From Solirubrobacter sp035555675 (GTDB lineage Bacteria > Actinomycetota > Thermoleophilia > Solirubrobacterales > Solirubrobacteraceae): a stretch of 64,000 bases of DNA. Each line of letters begins with the position of its first letter. Position 1 is the first letter of the stretch. The position numbers and the translations under genes were made by a program. This document shows positions 39,090 to 48,000 of the stretch, piece after piece. A model generated the notes under the pieces. The model did no database searches, was not told where the DNA came from, and saw only the letters and a list, made by a program, of their open reading frames with translations. The stretch is from NCBI GenBank assembly GCA_035555675.1, contig DATMGH010000124.1:38607-102606 (forward strand). The letters run 5' to 3'.

Positions 39090-39364
39090 GCGCCCTCTCG
39101 TTGACTTTCCCGCCGGACTTCGCTCGGGCTGTCGCAGAGCAGCTCGCGGACGTCCTGATCGAGCGCGGCATCGTCGGCGGCGACGCCACGACCTCGCCGT
39201 ACCTGACGACGGACGAGGCCGCCGACTACCTCCGCTGCAAGCCGCAGCGCATCCACGACCTGACGTCGCAGGGGCGCCTCCGCGTCTGCAAGGACGGGTC
39301 ACGCTCGTTGTTCCGGCGCGAGGATCTCGACCTCTACTTGTCGGCCGAGAGGCGGGCGGCGTGA
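39086..39364 (+). CDS. Excisionase-family helix-turn-helix protein (copy 1)
   Basis: DNA-binding protein of 92 residues. Residues about 38-88 form the MerR-like helix-turn-helix of the excisionase family: YLTTDEAADYLRCKP, then LRVCKDGSRSLFRREDLDLYL. GTG start with GGGAGG upstream. A paralogue with the same motif order stands before the integrase at 53427. One of the two may be the recombination directionality factor; this one, at the left end and in the early gene run, may instead regulate transcription. Confidence 0.8.
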   Translation: MSALSLTFPPDFARAVAEQLADVLIERGIVGGDATTSPYLTTDEAADYLRCKPQRIHDLTSQGRLRVCKDGSRSLFRREDLDLYLSAERRAA

Positions 39365-40299
39365 TGGCGGCGGTGAGCGAGATCACGGCCTGCCGTGAAG
39401 TTGGTCGTAAGCGGCCGAAGGGCTACTGCGATTGGCGGCCGACGCGGCGGATCAAGGTGCTGATCGAGCAGGTCGAGCACGTCCTGGTCGAGCACGAGGA
39501 CTACTTGCCGCTGACGTGCCGGCAGGTCTTCTACATCCTCGTCGGCGCGTTCGAGTTCGCCAAGACCGAGAACGCGTACGCGAACCTATGCGAGCACCTC
39601 GTGCGGGCGCGGCGGGCGCGGATGATCCCGTTCGACGCGCTGCGCGACGACGGCGCGGTCGTGATGGCCGAGCGGTGGTTCGATGGGCCGGTCGGGTTCT
39701 GGGATCACGTCGGTCGGCAGGTCCGCGCCTACGAGCGCGACAAGCAGACCGGGCAGGCGTACTACGTCGAGTTGTGGTGCGAGGCGCGCGGGATGATGGA
39801 GCAGCTCGCGCGCGTGGCGCACGAGTACTCGGTGCCGGTGTACTCCTGCGGCGGGTTCTCGAGCTTGACGGCCAACCGGATGATCGTCGACCGGATTCTG
39901 TCGCGGTCGGCGCCGACAGTGATGTTGCACGTGGGCGACTTCGACCCGAGCGGCGAGTCGATCTTCGAGGCGATGGTCGAGGACGTGCAGTCGTTCCTGG
40001 CCGAGGACGCGCTGCTGCCGGGGGTCCATCGGTTGATCCCGGAGCGCGTGGCGTTGACGCCCGAGCAGATCGAGCGCTACGAGATCCCGATGGCGCCCGT
40101 GAAGGGCTCCGACTCGCGCGCCGCCGGCTGGACGGGCGGCACGGCCCAGGCCGAAGCGCTCAAGCCGCCGCAGCTCGCCTGTGAGGTGCGCGACGCGATC
40201 GAGCGCTGGATCGACGCCGACGTGCTCCAGGAGCATGTCGAGCTCGAACGCCTGGAACGGGTCGAACTGGCGGGCGCGCTGCCAAGGGGTGCGTCTTGA
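39361..40299 (+). CDS. Spo11/Top6A-like protein (winged-helix tyrosine plus Toprim)
   Basis: Protein of 312 residues resembling the A subunit of type IIB topoisomerase. The winged-helix motif reads LTCRQVFYILV, with a candidate catalytic Tyr at about residue 58. A Toprim domain follows, with E141 (ELWCEARGMM) and the DxD pair D193/D195 (HVGDFDPSG). The Glu-to-Asp spacing of 52 residues equals that in archaeal Top6A. No Top6B-type ATPase is encoded nearby, so it would be an orphan A-type protein of the kind described in mobile elements as Mini-A. Role in the element: DNA nicking, replication initiation or segregation (inference). GTG at 39361 or ATG at 39364. Confidence 0.68.
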   Translation: MMAAVSEITACREVGRKRPKGYCDWRPTRRIKVLIEQVEHVLVEHEDYLPLTCRQVFYILVGAFEFAKTENAYANLCEHLVRARRARMIPFDALRDDGAVVMAERWFDGPVGFWDHVGRQVRAYERDKQTGQAYYVELWCEARGMMEQLARVAHEYSVPVYSCGGFSSLTANRMIVDRILSRSAPTVMLHVGDFDPSGESIFEAMVEDVQSFLAEDALLPGVHRLIPERVALTPEQIERYEIPMAPVKGSDSRAAGWTGGTAQAEALKPPQLACEVRDAIERWIDADVLQEHVELERLERVELAGALPRGAS

Positions 40300-40883
40300 T
40301 CCCGCCGTACGAGAAGGTCTTCGAGGCGCTGAAGGCCAAGGGCTGCGCGCCGACCGGCGATCCGCGGAAGGGCACCGCGCGGTGTCCGGCGCATGAGGAC
40401 AGGTCGCCGTCGCTGTCGTTCTGCGTCGGCGCCGACGATCGAGCGGTCGTGCACTGCCACGCGGGCTGCCGGCCCGAGGCGGTCGTCGCCGCGCTCGGGT
40501 TCCAGATGACGGACTTGTTTCCGGACGGCCACAGGAACGCTGGCCCTCGCCGGGCGCGGCCGAAGCTGGCGGAGACCGGCGACCCGCTCGTCGAGATCTT
40601 GACCGCGCTCGGCGTGATCGGGATCGCCTGGAGGGCAACGCAGTCGCCGTCCATGTTCATCGCCGAGACGTGCCCGGCATGCGGCGTGACGGGGCCGGGC
40701 GCGCTCTGGATCACGCGCGGCGAGATCGCAATGAGCCCCCGGCTCAAGGTCGCGGTGACGTGTTTCAGCGGGTGCTCGGCGCCGGAGATCCTGGCCGGGC
40801 TGGAACGGCTGTTGTCGGCGCGGACGAGCGCTGAGGCCAGGATCGCTCGCGAGCAGGTTCCGGCGCGTCTGAGGGCCGCCTGA
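40296..40883 (+). CDS. Primase-type (CHC2) zinc-finger protein
   Basis: Protein of 195 residues. Residues about 28-60 match the DNA-primase zinc module: CPAHEDRSPSLSF then HCHAGC. A second Cys cluster, CPACG ... CFSGC, at about 127-160 repeats the pattern. No Toprim or polymerase core is present, so this is a detached zinc module or a primase cofactor. TTG start at 40296 preceded by AAGGGG, overlapping the stop of the Top6A-like gene. Part of the replication block. Confidence 0.75.
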   Translation: MIPPYEKVFEALKAKGCAPTGDPRKGTARCPAHEDRSPSLSFCVGADDRAVVHCHAGCRPEAVVAALGFQMTDLFPDGHRNAGPRRARPKLAETGDPLVEILTALGVIGIAWRATQSPSMFIAETCPACGVTGPGALWITRGEIAMSPRLKVAVTCFSGCSAPEILAGLERLLSARTSAEARIAREQVPARLRAA

Positions 40884-41719
40884 TGGCGGTCGCGGACAAC
40901 ATCCGCGTGCTGCGCGGCGGCCTCTCGGCGAACGGCGCCGCGCCTGCGCGCGCGTACGCGGTCTCGATCGACGAGAAGGGTGAACTGATCCTGCCCGACG
41001 TGCCCGTACACGATGATTGTGTCGGGCTCGCCGGGTGGCTGACCGCGGTCTGGAACCTGGACCCCGCGCACCCGATCACCGATGGCCGGCGGCTCGGGGT
41101 CGCCGGCCCCGAAGGGCACGTGGAGCTGCGACGCGCCGGCACGGACGCGATCCGGTTCGAGCCCGCGAGCAAGCTCAACACGCCGCAGAAGATGATCGAG
41201 ACGCTGTCGTGGTGCGCCGTGCCGACGGACGGCATGACGCCCGCGCTCAAAGGCAAGCACGTTCGCGAGATCGTTTACGTCGTCCGCGCCCTCTGTGGGC
41301 TCGGCGAGCGCGTCACCGCGACCGAGGAAGCCGCGGGGATTGTCACGACGTTCCTGAGCGGCGCGCAGGGCGTCGAGGGCTACGCGATCACCGGCACCGG
41401 CCCGCAGCGCTATGAGGCGGCCAGCGCGTTGCAGCGAGATCTCGACGCCTCGTCGGGCCGGCCGATCGGGGCGCCGCGTTACCTGATCGACGCCGAGACG
41501 GGCGCGATCGTGATCCGCGTCTCGGACTTGCAGGACACCGCCCGACGCTTTATCGGCGGCAGCATCGCTCGGGGATTCCTGGATGCCCGGATGGCCGCGC
41601 TCGGCTGGCGGCGACTGACGCTCGACGGGCACGCGATGGAAGGCCGCCAGAGGGTGGGGAATCCCCACGCCCGGTGCCGCGTCTATGTCGGGTTCCTCTC
41701 GTCCGGGGAGGACAAATGA
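40883..41719 (+). CDS. Hypothetical replication-block protein
   Basis: Protein of 278 residues, not recognised. The first half has a GLAGWLTAVWNLDP segment and LNTPQKMIETLSWCAVP; the second half (about 130-278) reads like a DNA-binding domain, with GLGERVTATEEAAGIV and a basic C-terminus. TGATG coupling to the zinc protein suggests joint work in element replication; helicase-loader or primase-like functions are possible but not supported by motifs. Confidence 0.65.
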   Translation: MAVADNIRVLRGGLSANGAAPARAYAVSIDEKGELILPDVPVHDDCVGLAGWLTAVWNLDPAHPITDGRRLGVAGPEGHVELRRAGTDAIRFEPASKLNTPQKMIETLSWCAVPTDGMTPALKGKHVREIVYVVRALCGLGERVTATEEAAGIVTTFLSGAQGVEGYAITGTGPQRYEAASALQRDLDASSGRPIGAPRYLIDAETGAIVIRVSDLQDTARRFIGGSIARGFLDARMAALGWRRLTLDGHAMEGRQRVGNPHARCRVYVGFLSSGEDK

Positions 41720-41940
41720 GCCCGGTAGTTGCACAGTCAAGTGCCCACGTGCCCACGCCATTCCTTACGGAGTACGTGCGCGCGAGAAAGCTCCGCTTCT
41801 CTCGCGCATACGGGTGGAACACGGTGGGCACGTGGGCACCGGCCAAGGGCCGGTGCCCAGTCTGCGGCGGCGACTTGGTCCGCGGCATCTGCGTCCGGCC
41901 GACCTGCCCGCGCCTCGCCGAGAAAGGGGGAGCCCAGTGA
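41716..41940 (+). CDS. Small zinc-ribbon protein overlapping a nested palindrome
   Basis: Protein of 74 residues with a C-terminal four-Cys ribbon CPVCG ... CVRPTC (about 48-65). ATGA overlap with the gene before; GTGA overlap with the next. Most of its first half is encoded by the inverted repeats at 41741-41839, so the N-terminal sequence may be shaped by the DNA structure rather than by protein function. Confidence 0.6.
   Translation: MSPVVAQSSAHVPTPFLTEYVRARKLRFSRAYGWNTVGTWAPAKGRCPVCGGDLVRGICVRPTCPRLAEKGGAQ
41741..41839. repeat. Nested inverted repeat with four GTGCCCAC units
   Basis: Arms 41741-41756 and 41824-41839 are perfect 16-base inverted repeats, each made of two tandem copies of GTGCCCAC. 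Inside is a second perfect inverted repeat GCGCGAGA / TCTCGCGC (41780-41787 and 41800-41807). The layout looks like a binding array or cruciform, possibly the origin or an operator of the element. Confidence 0.7.
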
Positions 41941-42191
41941 CGCCCGACCAGCGGTTGGTCCTCGCCCGCTTCTACGTGGCTGCGGCCCGTGTCGTCGATG
42001 CCGACCTGTCACTCGACCGCGGCTGGACGGGCTTGTCGGCCCGCCAGCTACGAGCCCGGGCGGCTCGCGTCGCCGAACCGGCCGTCGAGTACCAGAGGCT
42101 CGTCGCCGGGCTCGACGGGCCGGACGGGCACGAGTTGCCCGACGCGAGGTGCAACGACACCGCATCCACGATCAGGAAGGACAAGGAATGA
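41937..42191 (+). CDS. Hypothetical small protein
   Basis: Protein of 84 residues, no family recognised; helical, with the segment LVLARFYVAAARVVDADLSL and a repeated AR pattern. GTG start overlaps the previous TGA; AAAGGGGG lies ten bases upstream. The stop overlaps the next ATG, in line with the tight packing of the element. Confidence 0.55.
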   Translation: MTPDQRLVLARFYVAAARVVDADLSLDRGWTGLSARQLRARAARVAEPAVEYQRLVAGLDGPDGHELPDARCNDTASTIRKDKE

Positions 42192-42355
42192 GAGAGGACA
42201 ACGTCGTGTTGCGTCGCGGCGACGATGAAGATGGACGTGGCGAGAAGCGGCTCTGCGCGTCGTGCGGTGGGCCGCGGCCCGAGGCAGGGTCGGGCGGGCG
42301 AGCCGATCTGTGCCGTGCGTGTTACAAGGCATGGCGTCATGGGGGCCGGCGATGA
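42188..42355 (+). CDS. Small treble-clef/zinc-ribbon protein
   Basis: Protein of 55 residues with CASCGG ... CRACYKAW, a two-CxxC zinc knuckle typical of small phage proteins. AAGGA upstream of the ATG at 42188. Function unknown; possibly a regulator or nucleic-acid binder. Confidence 0.6.
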   Translation: MREDNVVLRRGDDEDGRGEKRLCASCGGPRPEAGSGGRADLCRACYKAWRHGGRR

Positions 42356-42573
42356 TCGACCCCCGCAGCGGCAGGCCGATGGCGCCTGGCGCGTTCTACC
42401 TGGCCCGCCTCGGTCGCCAGCGCCCGGCGACGAGCCCGCCCACGAACGAGCAGAACCGCGAGTACATCGCGGCGCTGCTGCGCGAGCGCGGTTACGCGGT
42501 CGTGCACGGCCGCCCTATGGACGAGATCGACGCCGAGCTGAAACGGGCCGGCTGGAAGGGGAAGCCGACATGA
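42352..42573 (+). CDS. Hypothetical small protein
   Basis: Protein of 73 residues, no family recognised. The C-terminal half (NEQNREYIAALLRERGYAVV and on) forms a helix-strand unit reminiscent of small nucleic-acid-binding domains. ATG at 42352 overlaps the previous stop and its own stop overlaps the next ATG. Confidence 0.55.
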   Translation: MIDPRSGRPMAPGAFYLARLGRQRPATSPPTNEQNREYIAALLRERGYAVVHGRPMDEIDAELKRAGWKGKPT

Positions 42574-43142
42574 GCAGCGCCGATTTCGAGCCCGACACGT
42601 GGGTCAGCGACGGCTTCCGGGACGGAGGCGGTGGAGGCAGCGGCGTCGGCACTCTGCGCCTGCGGGCGACGTGCGATCACGAGGCCGTTCATGCGGCCGC
42701 GGCCGTGATGCTGGGCTGGCAGCCCGCACGGGCAGCGATCCACAGCGTCGACCGGGGTTACTGCGACACGGTCCGGGTGGCGCATTGGGACTCGCCGCGC
42801 GGGTGGTACGAGGACCTGATCTTCACGATCGCGCCGTCCATCTTGTGCGGCGACCGTAGCGGCGGCGACGCCGACAAGGCCGTCAAGCTGGCGCGCAAGA
42901 TCGCCGGGCACGGTCTCGGCGGCTGGGCGATGGCCACCGACCGCGACGTCCAGCGCGTCTACGACCGTGCGATCCGCGCCGTCCACGAGATCGAGAGCAC
43001 GCCGAAGTTCCGGATACTGCGCCGCGCGATCCGCGCGAGCCTGGAGGAGTTCGGGCTGCTCGACGAGGTCGACCTCGGCCGGCTCGTTTTGTTCGTCGAG
43101 CGCCGGCATGGCACCGACGTGTACCGCGCGGAGCTTCCGTGA
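42570..43142 (+). CDS. HEAVH-motif protein A (M41-peptidase-like)
   Basis: Protein of 190 residues. After a Gly-rich segment (18-25) comes CDHEAVHAAAAVMLGW (about 35-50), a HExxH motif in a helix like the zinc site of FtsH-type (M41) peptidase domains. A downstream acidic residue that could be the third ligand is present but not certain. No signal peptide or membrane helix. A second protein with the same HEAVH motif is encoded at 43543. Possible metalloprotease or an inactive structural relative. Confidence 0.6.
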   Translation: MSSADFEPDTWVSDGFRDGGGGGSGVGTLRLRATCDHEAVHAAAAVMLGWQPARAAIHSVDRGYCDTVRVAHWDSPRGWYEDLIFTIAPSILCGDRSGGDADKAVKLARKIAGHGLGGWAMATDRDVQRVYDRAIRAVHEIESTPKFRILRRAIRASLEEFGLLDEVDLGRLVLFVERRHGTDVYRAELP

Positions 43143-43546
43143 TGGATCACATCGTCTTCGACCCTGACGTCGGGATGTTGCGGCTCCGCGCGCTCAAGCT
43201 GCAGGACCTCCTGACCGCGCTGCACGAGGCGAGCCTCGTCGACCCCGACGAGGCCAAGGCGATCATCGACGTCGATGACATGGACGTCTACGAGATGCTG
43301 GAGGCCCTGTCGCGCAAGGTGAGCAAGCGCGAGCTTGCGCGCCGCCGGATCTGGACGCACCGCCTGGTCGGGCAGGGCGTCATCGAGCCCGAGCCGCCGC
43401 GCTGGCCCGAATCGAAGGTGCTCGACGACTTCCCGTTCGCCCGCTGGTTGCTGCGACCGGATGAACAGTGGACGGACGCGGCGATCACCCGCACGTTCTG
43501 CGAGCTGGTCGAGGGCGCCCTCGACGGGTCGGAGGAGACCCCGTGA
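43142..43546 (+). CDS. Hypothetical protein between the two HEAVH genes
   Basis: Protein of 134 residues, not recognised. The N-terminal part (LRLRALKLQDLLTALHEA) and the central DVDDMDVYEMLEALSRK are strongly helical and acidic. The start may be GTG at 43139 or ATG at 43142. Its TGA overlaps the GTG of the following gene. Confidence 0.55.
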   Translation: MDHIVFDPDVGMLRLRALKLQDLLTALHEASLVDPDEAKAIIDVDDMDVYEMLEALSRKVSKRELARRRIWTHRLVGQGVIEPEPPRWPESKVLDDFPFARWLLRPDEQWTDAAITRTFCELVEGALDGSEETP

Positions 43547-44163
43547 GCTACCTCGACCACGTCGCCGAGCACGAGGCAGTCCATCTAGCAATGATCGCGT
43601 GCCTAGGCCCACACTGGTCATCCACGTGGCACGCCGCCAGCGCGCGGGTCAACCCGGACGGCTCCGGCCGGACGCGATACGGCCATACCTGGTCCATCGA
43701 CGCGGCCGCCGAGCCTCACGTGACTGCGCATCGCCGCGCGGTCGTCGCTCACGCGCCCGAAGTTGTGCTCGACACCACCATGGGCTGCCACACCGACCGC
43801 AGACAGATGACGCTCGCCGCGTTGAAGGCTGCCGCCGAGCGCGCGTTCCGCGTCGCGACCACGCCGACGTACGGCACGATCGGCCAGGCCGTCATCGAGA
43901 GCGCCGCGCCCGGCCTCGACGCGGCACTCGCGGCCGAGCGGGACCGCGTCCGCGCCGACATCCTCCGCATCGCCGCCACTGACCGGTTCAAGCAGCTCCG
44001 CGCCGCCTACGCGGACGCGCTCCGCCAGCACGGCAAGCTCAACGCATCGCAGATCGCGCGCATTCGCAGCCAGCCCGACAGGGGGGTAGTCGCATACGCC
44101 GCAGCAACAGGCCCGCGAGAGCAGTCGCGGCCTTCCCCCCCTGACGTCGGGAGGTCGCGATGA
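43543..44163 (+). CDS. HEAVH-motif protein B (M41-peptidase-like)
   Basis: Protein of 206 residues from the GTG at 43543, with GGAGGAG upstream. The N-terminus reads VAEHEAVHLAMIACLG (residues about 7-22), a HExxH helix like that of protein A. The rest is helical with APEVVLDTTMG and a basic Arg/Pro tail. The two HEAVH proteins are otherwise diverged. The end overlaps the HNH gene ATG. Confidence 0.6.
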   Translation: MSYLDHVAEHEAVHLAMIACLGPHWSSTWHAASARVNPDGSGRTRYGHTWSIDAAAEPHVTAHRRAVVAHAPEVVLDTTMGCHTDRRQMTLAALKAAAERAFRVATTPTYGTIGQAVIESAAPGLDAALAAERDRVRADILRIAATDRFKQLRAAYADALRQHGKLNASQIARIRSQPDRGVVAYAAATGPREQSRPSPPDVGRSR

Positions 44164-44624
44164 CGGCCGCGGAGTTTCGGCGGACGCAGGCGTGGCGGAA
44201 GGTCGCCAGGCTGATGCGTGAGGGTGCGACGCACTGCGCGTTGTGCGGGGAGCCGTTGCGATTCGACACGGGGCACATGCACCCGCTGGCGCCCGCGGTG
44301 GATCACGTGCGCGAACTGGCGACGCTGGACCTCGACACGGCGGCGGGGCGCGCGGACGCGCTCGACCCGCGGAATCTGCGAGTGACGCATGTCTCGTGTA
44401 ACGCGAGCAGGGGCGCGGAGTTCGGGTTGCGGTTGCGCCGCGGCGACGCTGGTGTGCGGGATCGGCGTACGCCTGAGCAGCACGACGCGGACAGGCACAT
44501 GCCGCATCCGAACGCGTGGTTGCCGGCGGCAGATACGCGGTTGCGTTGGTCGGCGCATTGGTATGGGCCGCGGGACGCTGAGTGCCCTGGGCCGTGCGCG
44601 GAGTGCCTGGGGGTGGCGGCGTGA
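44160..44624 (+). CDS. HNH endonuclease
   Basis: Nuclease of 154 residues: zinc Cys pair CALCG, the active-site PAVDHVRELA (DH of the HNH core) and LDPRNLRVTHVSCNASRG with the Asn and His. HNH proteins of this type often sit next to the terminase in phages and assist packaging; here no terminase follows and the next genes are tail genes. That is the point where the head module seems to be missing. Confidence 0.88.
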   Translation: MTAAEFRRTQAWRKVARLMREGATHCALCGEPLRFDTGHMHPLAPAVDHVRELATLDLDTAAGRADALDPRNLRVTHVSCNASRGAEFGLRLRRGDAGVRDRRTPEQHDADRHMPHPNAWLPAADTRLRWSAHWYGPRDAECPGPCAECLGVAA

Positions 44625-45013
44625 GCGAGACCTTGGTGATGGACGCAGATCTCGGGCCGGTGCGGCTGCGGTCGTTGTCCTGGGGCGAGTACGAGACGAT
44701 CAGGGCGGAGGTCCGGGCGGTTGACATGGAGTTGGCGACCGCGATGATCGACGTCGACGCGACGGACGGCGCGGATGCGGCCTTGGGGGGTGCGGCGTTC
44801 GTCGAGACCGTGCTGATGCGACACCGGTTGGCGCGGGCGGTCGTGGTGGGTGAAAACCCGCCTGGGTTCGTGGTCGCGCCGTGCGCGGCGCCGGTGTTCT
44901 TGGGCTGGTTGATCGAGCCGACGGGGCGCTGGACGGCGGGTGCGGTCGAGCGTTGCGCGGCCTGGGCGTTGAAGACGCTTCGCAAGGAGGTGATGACTGG
45001 TGGCGACTGTTAG
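44621..45013 (+). CDS. Probable tail assembly protein before the tape measure
   Basis: Protein of 130 residues, no clear family. Its position directly before the tape-measure gene (14-base overlap) and its size suit a tail assembly chaperone. The usual second, frameshift-made chaperone product is not evident, and no slippery heptamer is seen at the end. The composition is Ala/Val-rich with an acidic middle (AMIDVDATDGADAAL). Confidence 0.55.
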   Translation: MSETLVMDADLGPVRLRSLSWGEYETIRAEVRAVDMELATAMIDVDATDGADAALGGAAFVETVLMRHRLARAVVVGENPPGFVVAPCAAPVFLGWLIEPTGRWTAGAVERCAAWALKTLRKEVMTGGDC

Positions 45014-48000
45014 GGAGATTGCCCGGCTCATGGTCAAGCTCGAGACGGGCGGCGTATCGCGGGTCGTGCGCGACCTTGACAGGGCCGATGACGCTGGCCG
45101 CCGTGCCTCCAAGAGCACAGACGGTCTGGACAAGAGCTTGCGGAACGTGCGCTCCAGCGCCGCCGGCACTAGCGACGAGGTCGCCAAAGCCGAACGCCAG
45201 ATCCGCACGCTGCACAACGGGTTCAGTCAGGCCAGCGCGAGCATCGCGAGCGCCACCGACGAACTCGACCGGACCGGCCGGGTCAGCCGCAGCACCCTGC
45301 GAGACCTCAAGCAGCTCGGCAACGAGGGCGTCGACGGGCTGGACAAGCGCATGTCGAGGTCGCGGGAGACGCTGCGCCGCGCCCAGGCGGAGATCGCGGA
45401 GACCGGGAACGTGTCCCGCCGCACACGCCGGGACCTCGATGGGCTCGGCGACAGCGGCGACGACACGCACAAGAGCTTCCGACGGCTCCTCTCTGACTTC
45501 GGCGGCGGGGGGCTGACCCGGAACTTCGGGGACATGACCGCGAGCCTCGGCCCGTTGCGGGGCGGGCTGGACGGGATCGTGACGATCACCGCGACGCTCG
45601 GCCCGGTCCTGCTCGCGGCAAGCGGAGCGACCGTCGCCCTGGTGAGCGCGCTCGGCCCGCTCGTCGGGCTCGGTCCCGCCGCGGCGGTTGGGCTCGGCGC
45701 GCTCGCTCAGGCCGCTGGTGTTGTCGCGCTGGCGTCCGCTGGTGTCGGCGACGCGCTCAAGGAGCAACTAGACGCGCAGGACAAGGCCACCAAGATGGCG
45801 ATCTCCAGCACGGGCCAGCAGCGCGCAGCAGCACGCGCGATCCAGCAGGCACAAGACGGCGTCCGCCAGGCCAAGGACCGCGCAGCGCAGGCGTCGCGGT
45901 CGCTCAGTGACGCCGAAACGGCGGAGAAGGCCGCGACCGTCGCGCTGACGCAGGCCCGCGTGCAGGCCAAGCGCGGAATCGAGGACATGAAATCCGGCTT
46001 GGTCCGCGCGGTCCTCGACGAGAAGGACGCGATCCTCGCGCTCCAGGACGCCAAGAAGGCGCTCGACCAGACCCTGAAGGGACCGGACCCCGCCGACGTG
46101 GCGGACGCTCAGGACGCTGTTGCTGACGCGGCGCGCGGGCAGACGCAGGCGACGCTGAATCTCGCGAAGGCGCAGGAACGGCTCGCCCAAGCCAACGGTG
46201 ATCCGTCCGCGAGTGATGCTGACCGAGCGCAAGCGGCGCTCGATGTAGCCGATGCTGAAAACGCGATCGGGGACGCGCAGCGCAACCGCGTGAAGGCCGA
46301 GAAGGCGCTCGCCGATCTTCAGAAGGGCCCGGACCCGGAGGAGGTCGCCAAGGCGAAGCTGAACGTCGCCAAGGCCGAGCAGCAAGTCTCCGACGCGACC
46401 AAGGACCGCGCCCGCCAGGAAAAAGACACCGCCGCAGCGGTCAAAGCAGGGGTCGCGGGCTCCAAGGAGGTCGTGACCGCGCGACAGCAGCTCGCGAGGG
46501 CAACACGCTCGGTCACGGACGCGGAGAAGGCGTACACCGACGCCGCACGCGACGTTCGCAAGGCCGAGCAGGCCGTAACGGACGCACGCGCGGACGCGGC
46601 CAGCGGCATGGCAAAGACCGCGCTCGCGGCGCAGCAACTCAACGAGAAATTCGCGGCGCTCCCACCCGCAGCCCAAGCGTTCGTTCGCAAACTCATCGAG
46701 CTAAAGCCCCGGCTCGACGAGCTGCGTGCCATCGCCGCAGCCGGCTTGTTCCCGGGCGTCGTGAAGGGGATCGAGGCTGCGCAGGGCGCGTTCGAGCCGC
46801 TGAAACGCGTCGTCGGCGAGACCGCAGGAACGCTCGGCGGCCTCGCGGAACGCGCGGGCGAGCTCGTCGGCTCCAAGGGCTTCGGCAAGGATCTTCAGAC
46901 GATCGGGCACCGGAACGCGCTCGTCCTGGATAGGACCGGCCGCGCGACGTTCTACCTGGCGGGCGCGATGAAAGACCTGATCGTCGCTGCGGGGCCGCTC
47001 ACGACCTGGCTCGCCAAGGCGACGCTCGAATGGGCACGGAACGTGAAGGCCAGCACCGAGGCTGGCCGCGAATCCGGCCGGCTCGCGGACTTCTTCCAGC
47101 GGACCAAGAACACGCTCCAGACGGTCGGGTCGATCCTCGGGAACCCTCGCGGGCGCGTTCTACGCGGTCGGCAAAGCCGCCGCGCCGTTCGGCAGGGACA
47201 TCCTCCACTCGCTCGACGCTGTCACGGGCCGTTTCGAGACGTGGGCGAAGAGCACAAAGGGCCAGAAATCCCTGACGGACTTCTTCGCCAAGAGCAACGA
47301 CCTGATGGCGCAACTCGTACCCGCGTTGGGCGAGTTGGCGAAATCGCTCGGCGGCCTGGCCTTCTCGGTGCTTCCGGTCTACGCGAAGATCCTGGAGAAG
47401 CTCGGCCCGCTCACCGAACCGCTCGTGCACGCATTCGTCGGCTGGAAGATCGCCGCGACCGGTGCCGCGATTGCCACGGGCCTGTTTTCAGCGGCTCAGA
47501 CGGTACTCGGGAGCACGATGGTCAAGACCACGGCGACGTTCGTCGCGCAGAAGGTCGCGATGATCGCCGGCGCGACGGCAACGGGCGTGCTCACCGCCGC
47601 GCAGTGGTTGCTCAACGCCGCGCTGACCGCAAATCCCATCGGACTCGTTGTGCTCGCCATCGCGGGACTCGTGACGGCGCTGGTCGTCGCGTACAAGAAA
47701 AACGAGACCTTCCGCAACTTTGTAGACAAGGCGTGGAAAACGATCAAGGACACGGTCAAGGGTGTCCTTGACTGGCTCACCGAGAACATCCCGCCCGCGT
47801 GGGAGAAGATCAAGGAGATCACGCGCAAGGCGTGGGCGATCATCAAGGCGCTCGTCCTGAACCCCATCGGGACGATCGTCTCCACGACCAAATCATTGCT
47901 TGGCGATGACGGGCTCAGCGGATGGCTCACCGACCGGTGGGAGAACATCAAATCGGGAGCCAAGACCGCCTGGGACGCGATCAAGACCGTCATCGTGGAC

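Noticed and set aside
44160..44624. HNH gene as sign of a nearby terminase
   Set aside because: The next gene overlaps directly and none of the following proteins shows terminase or portal features.
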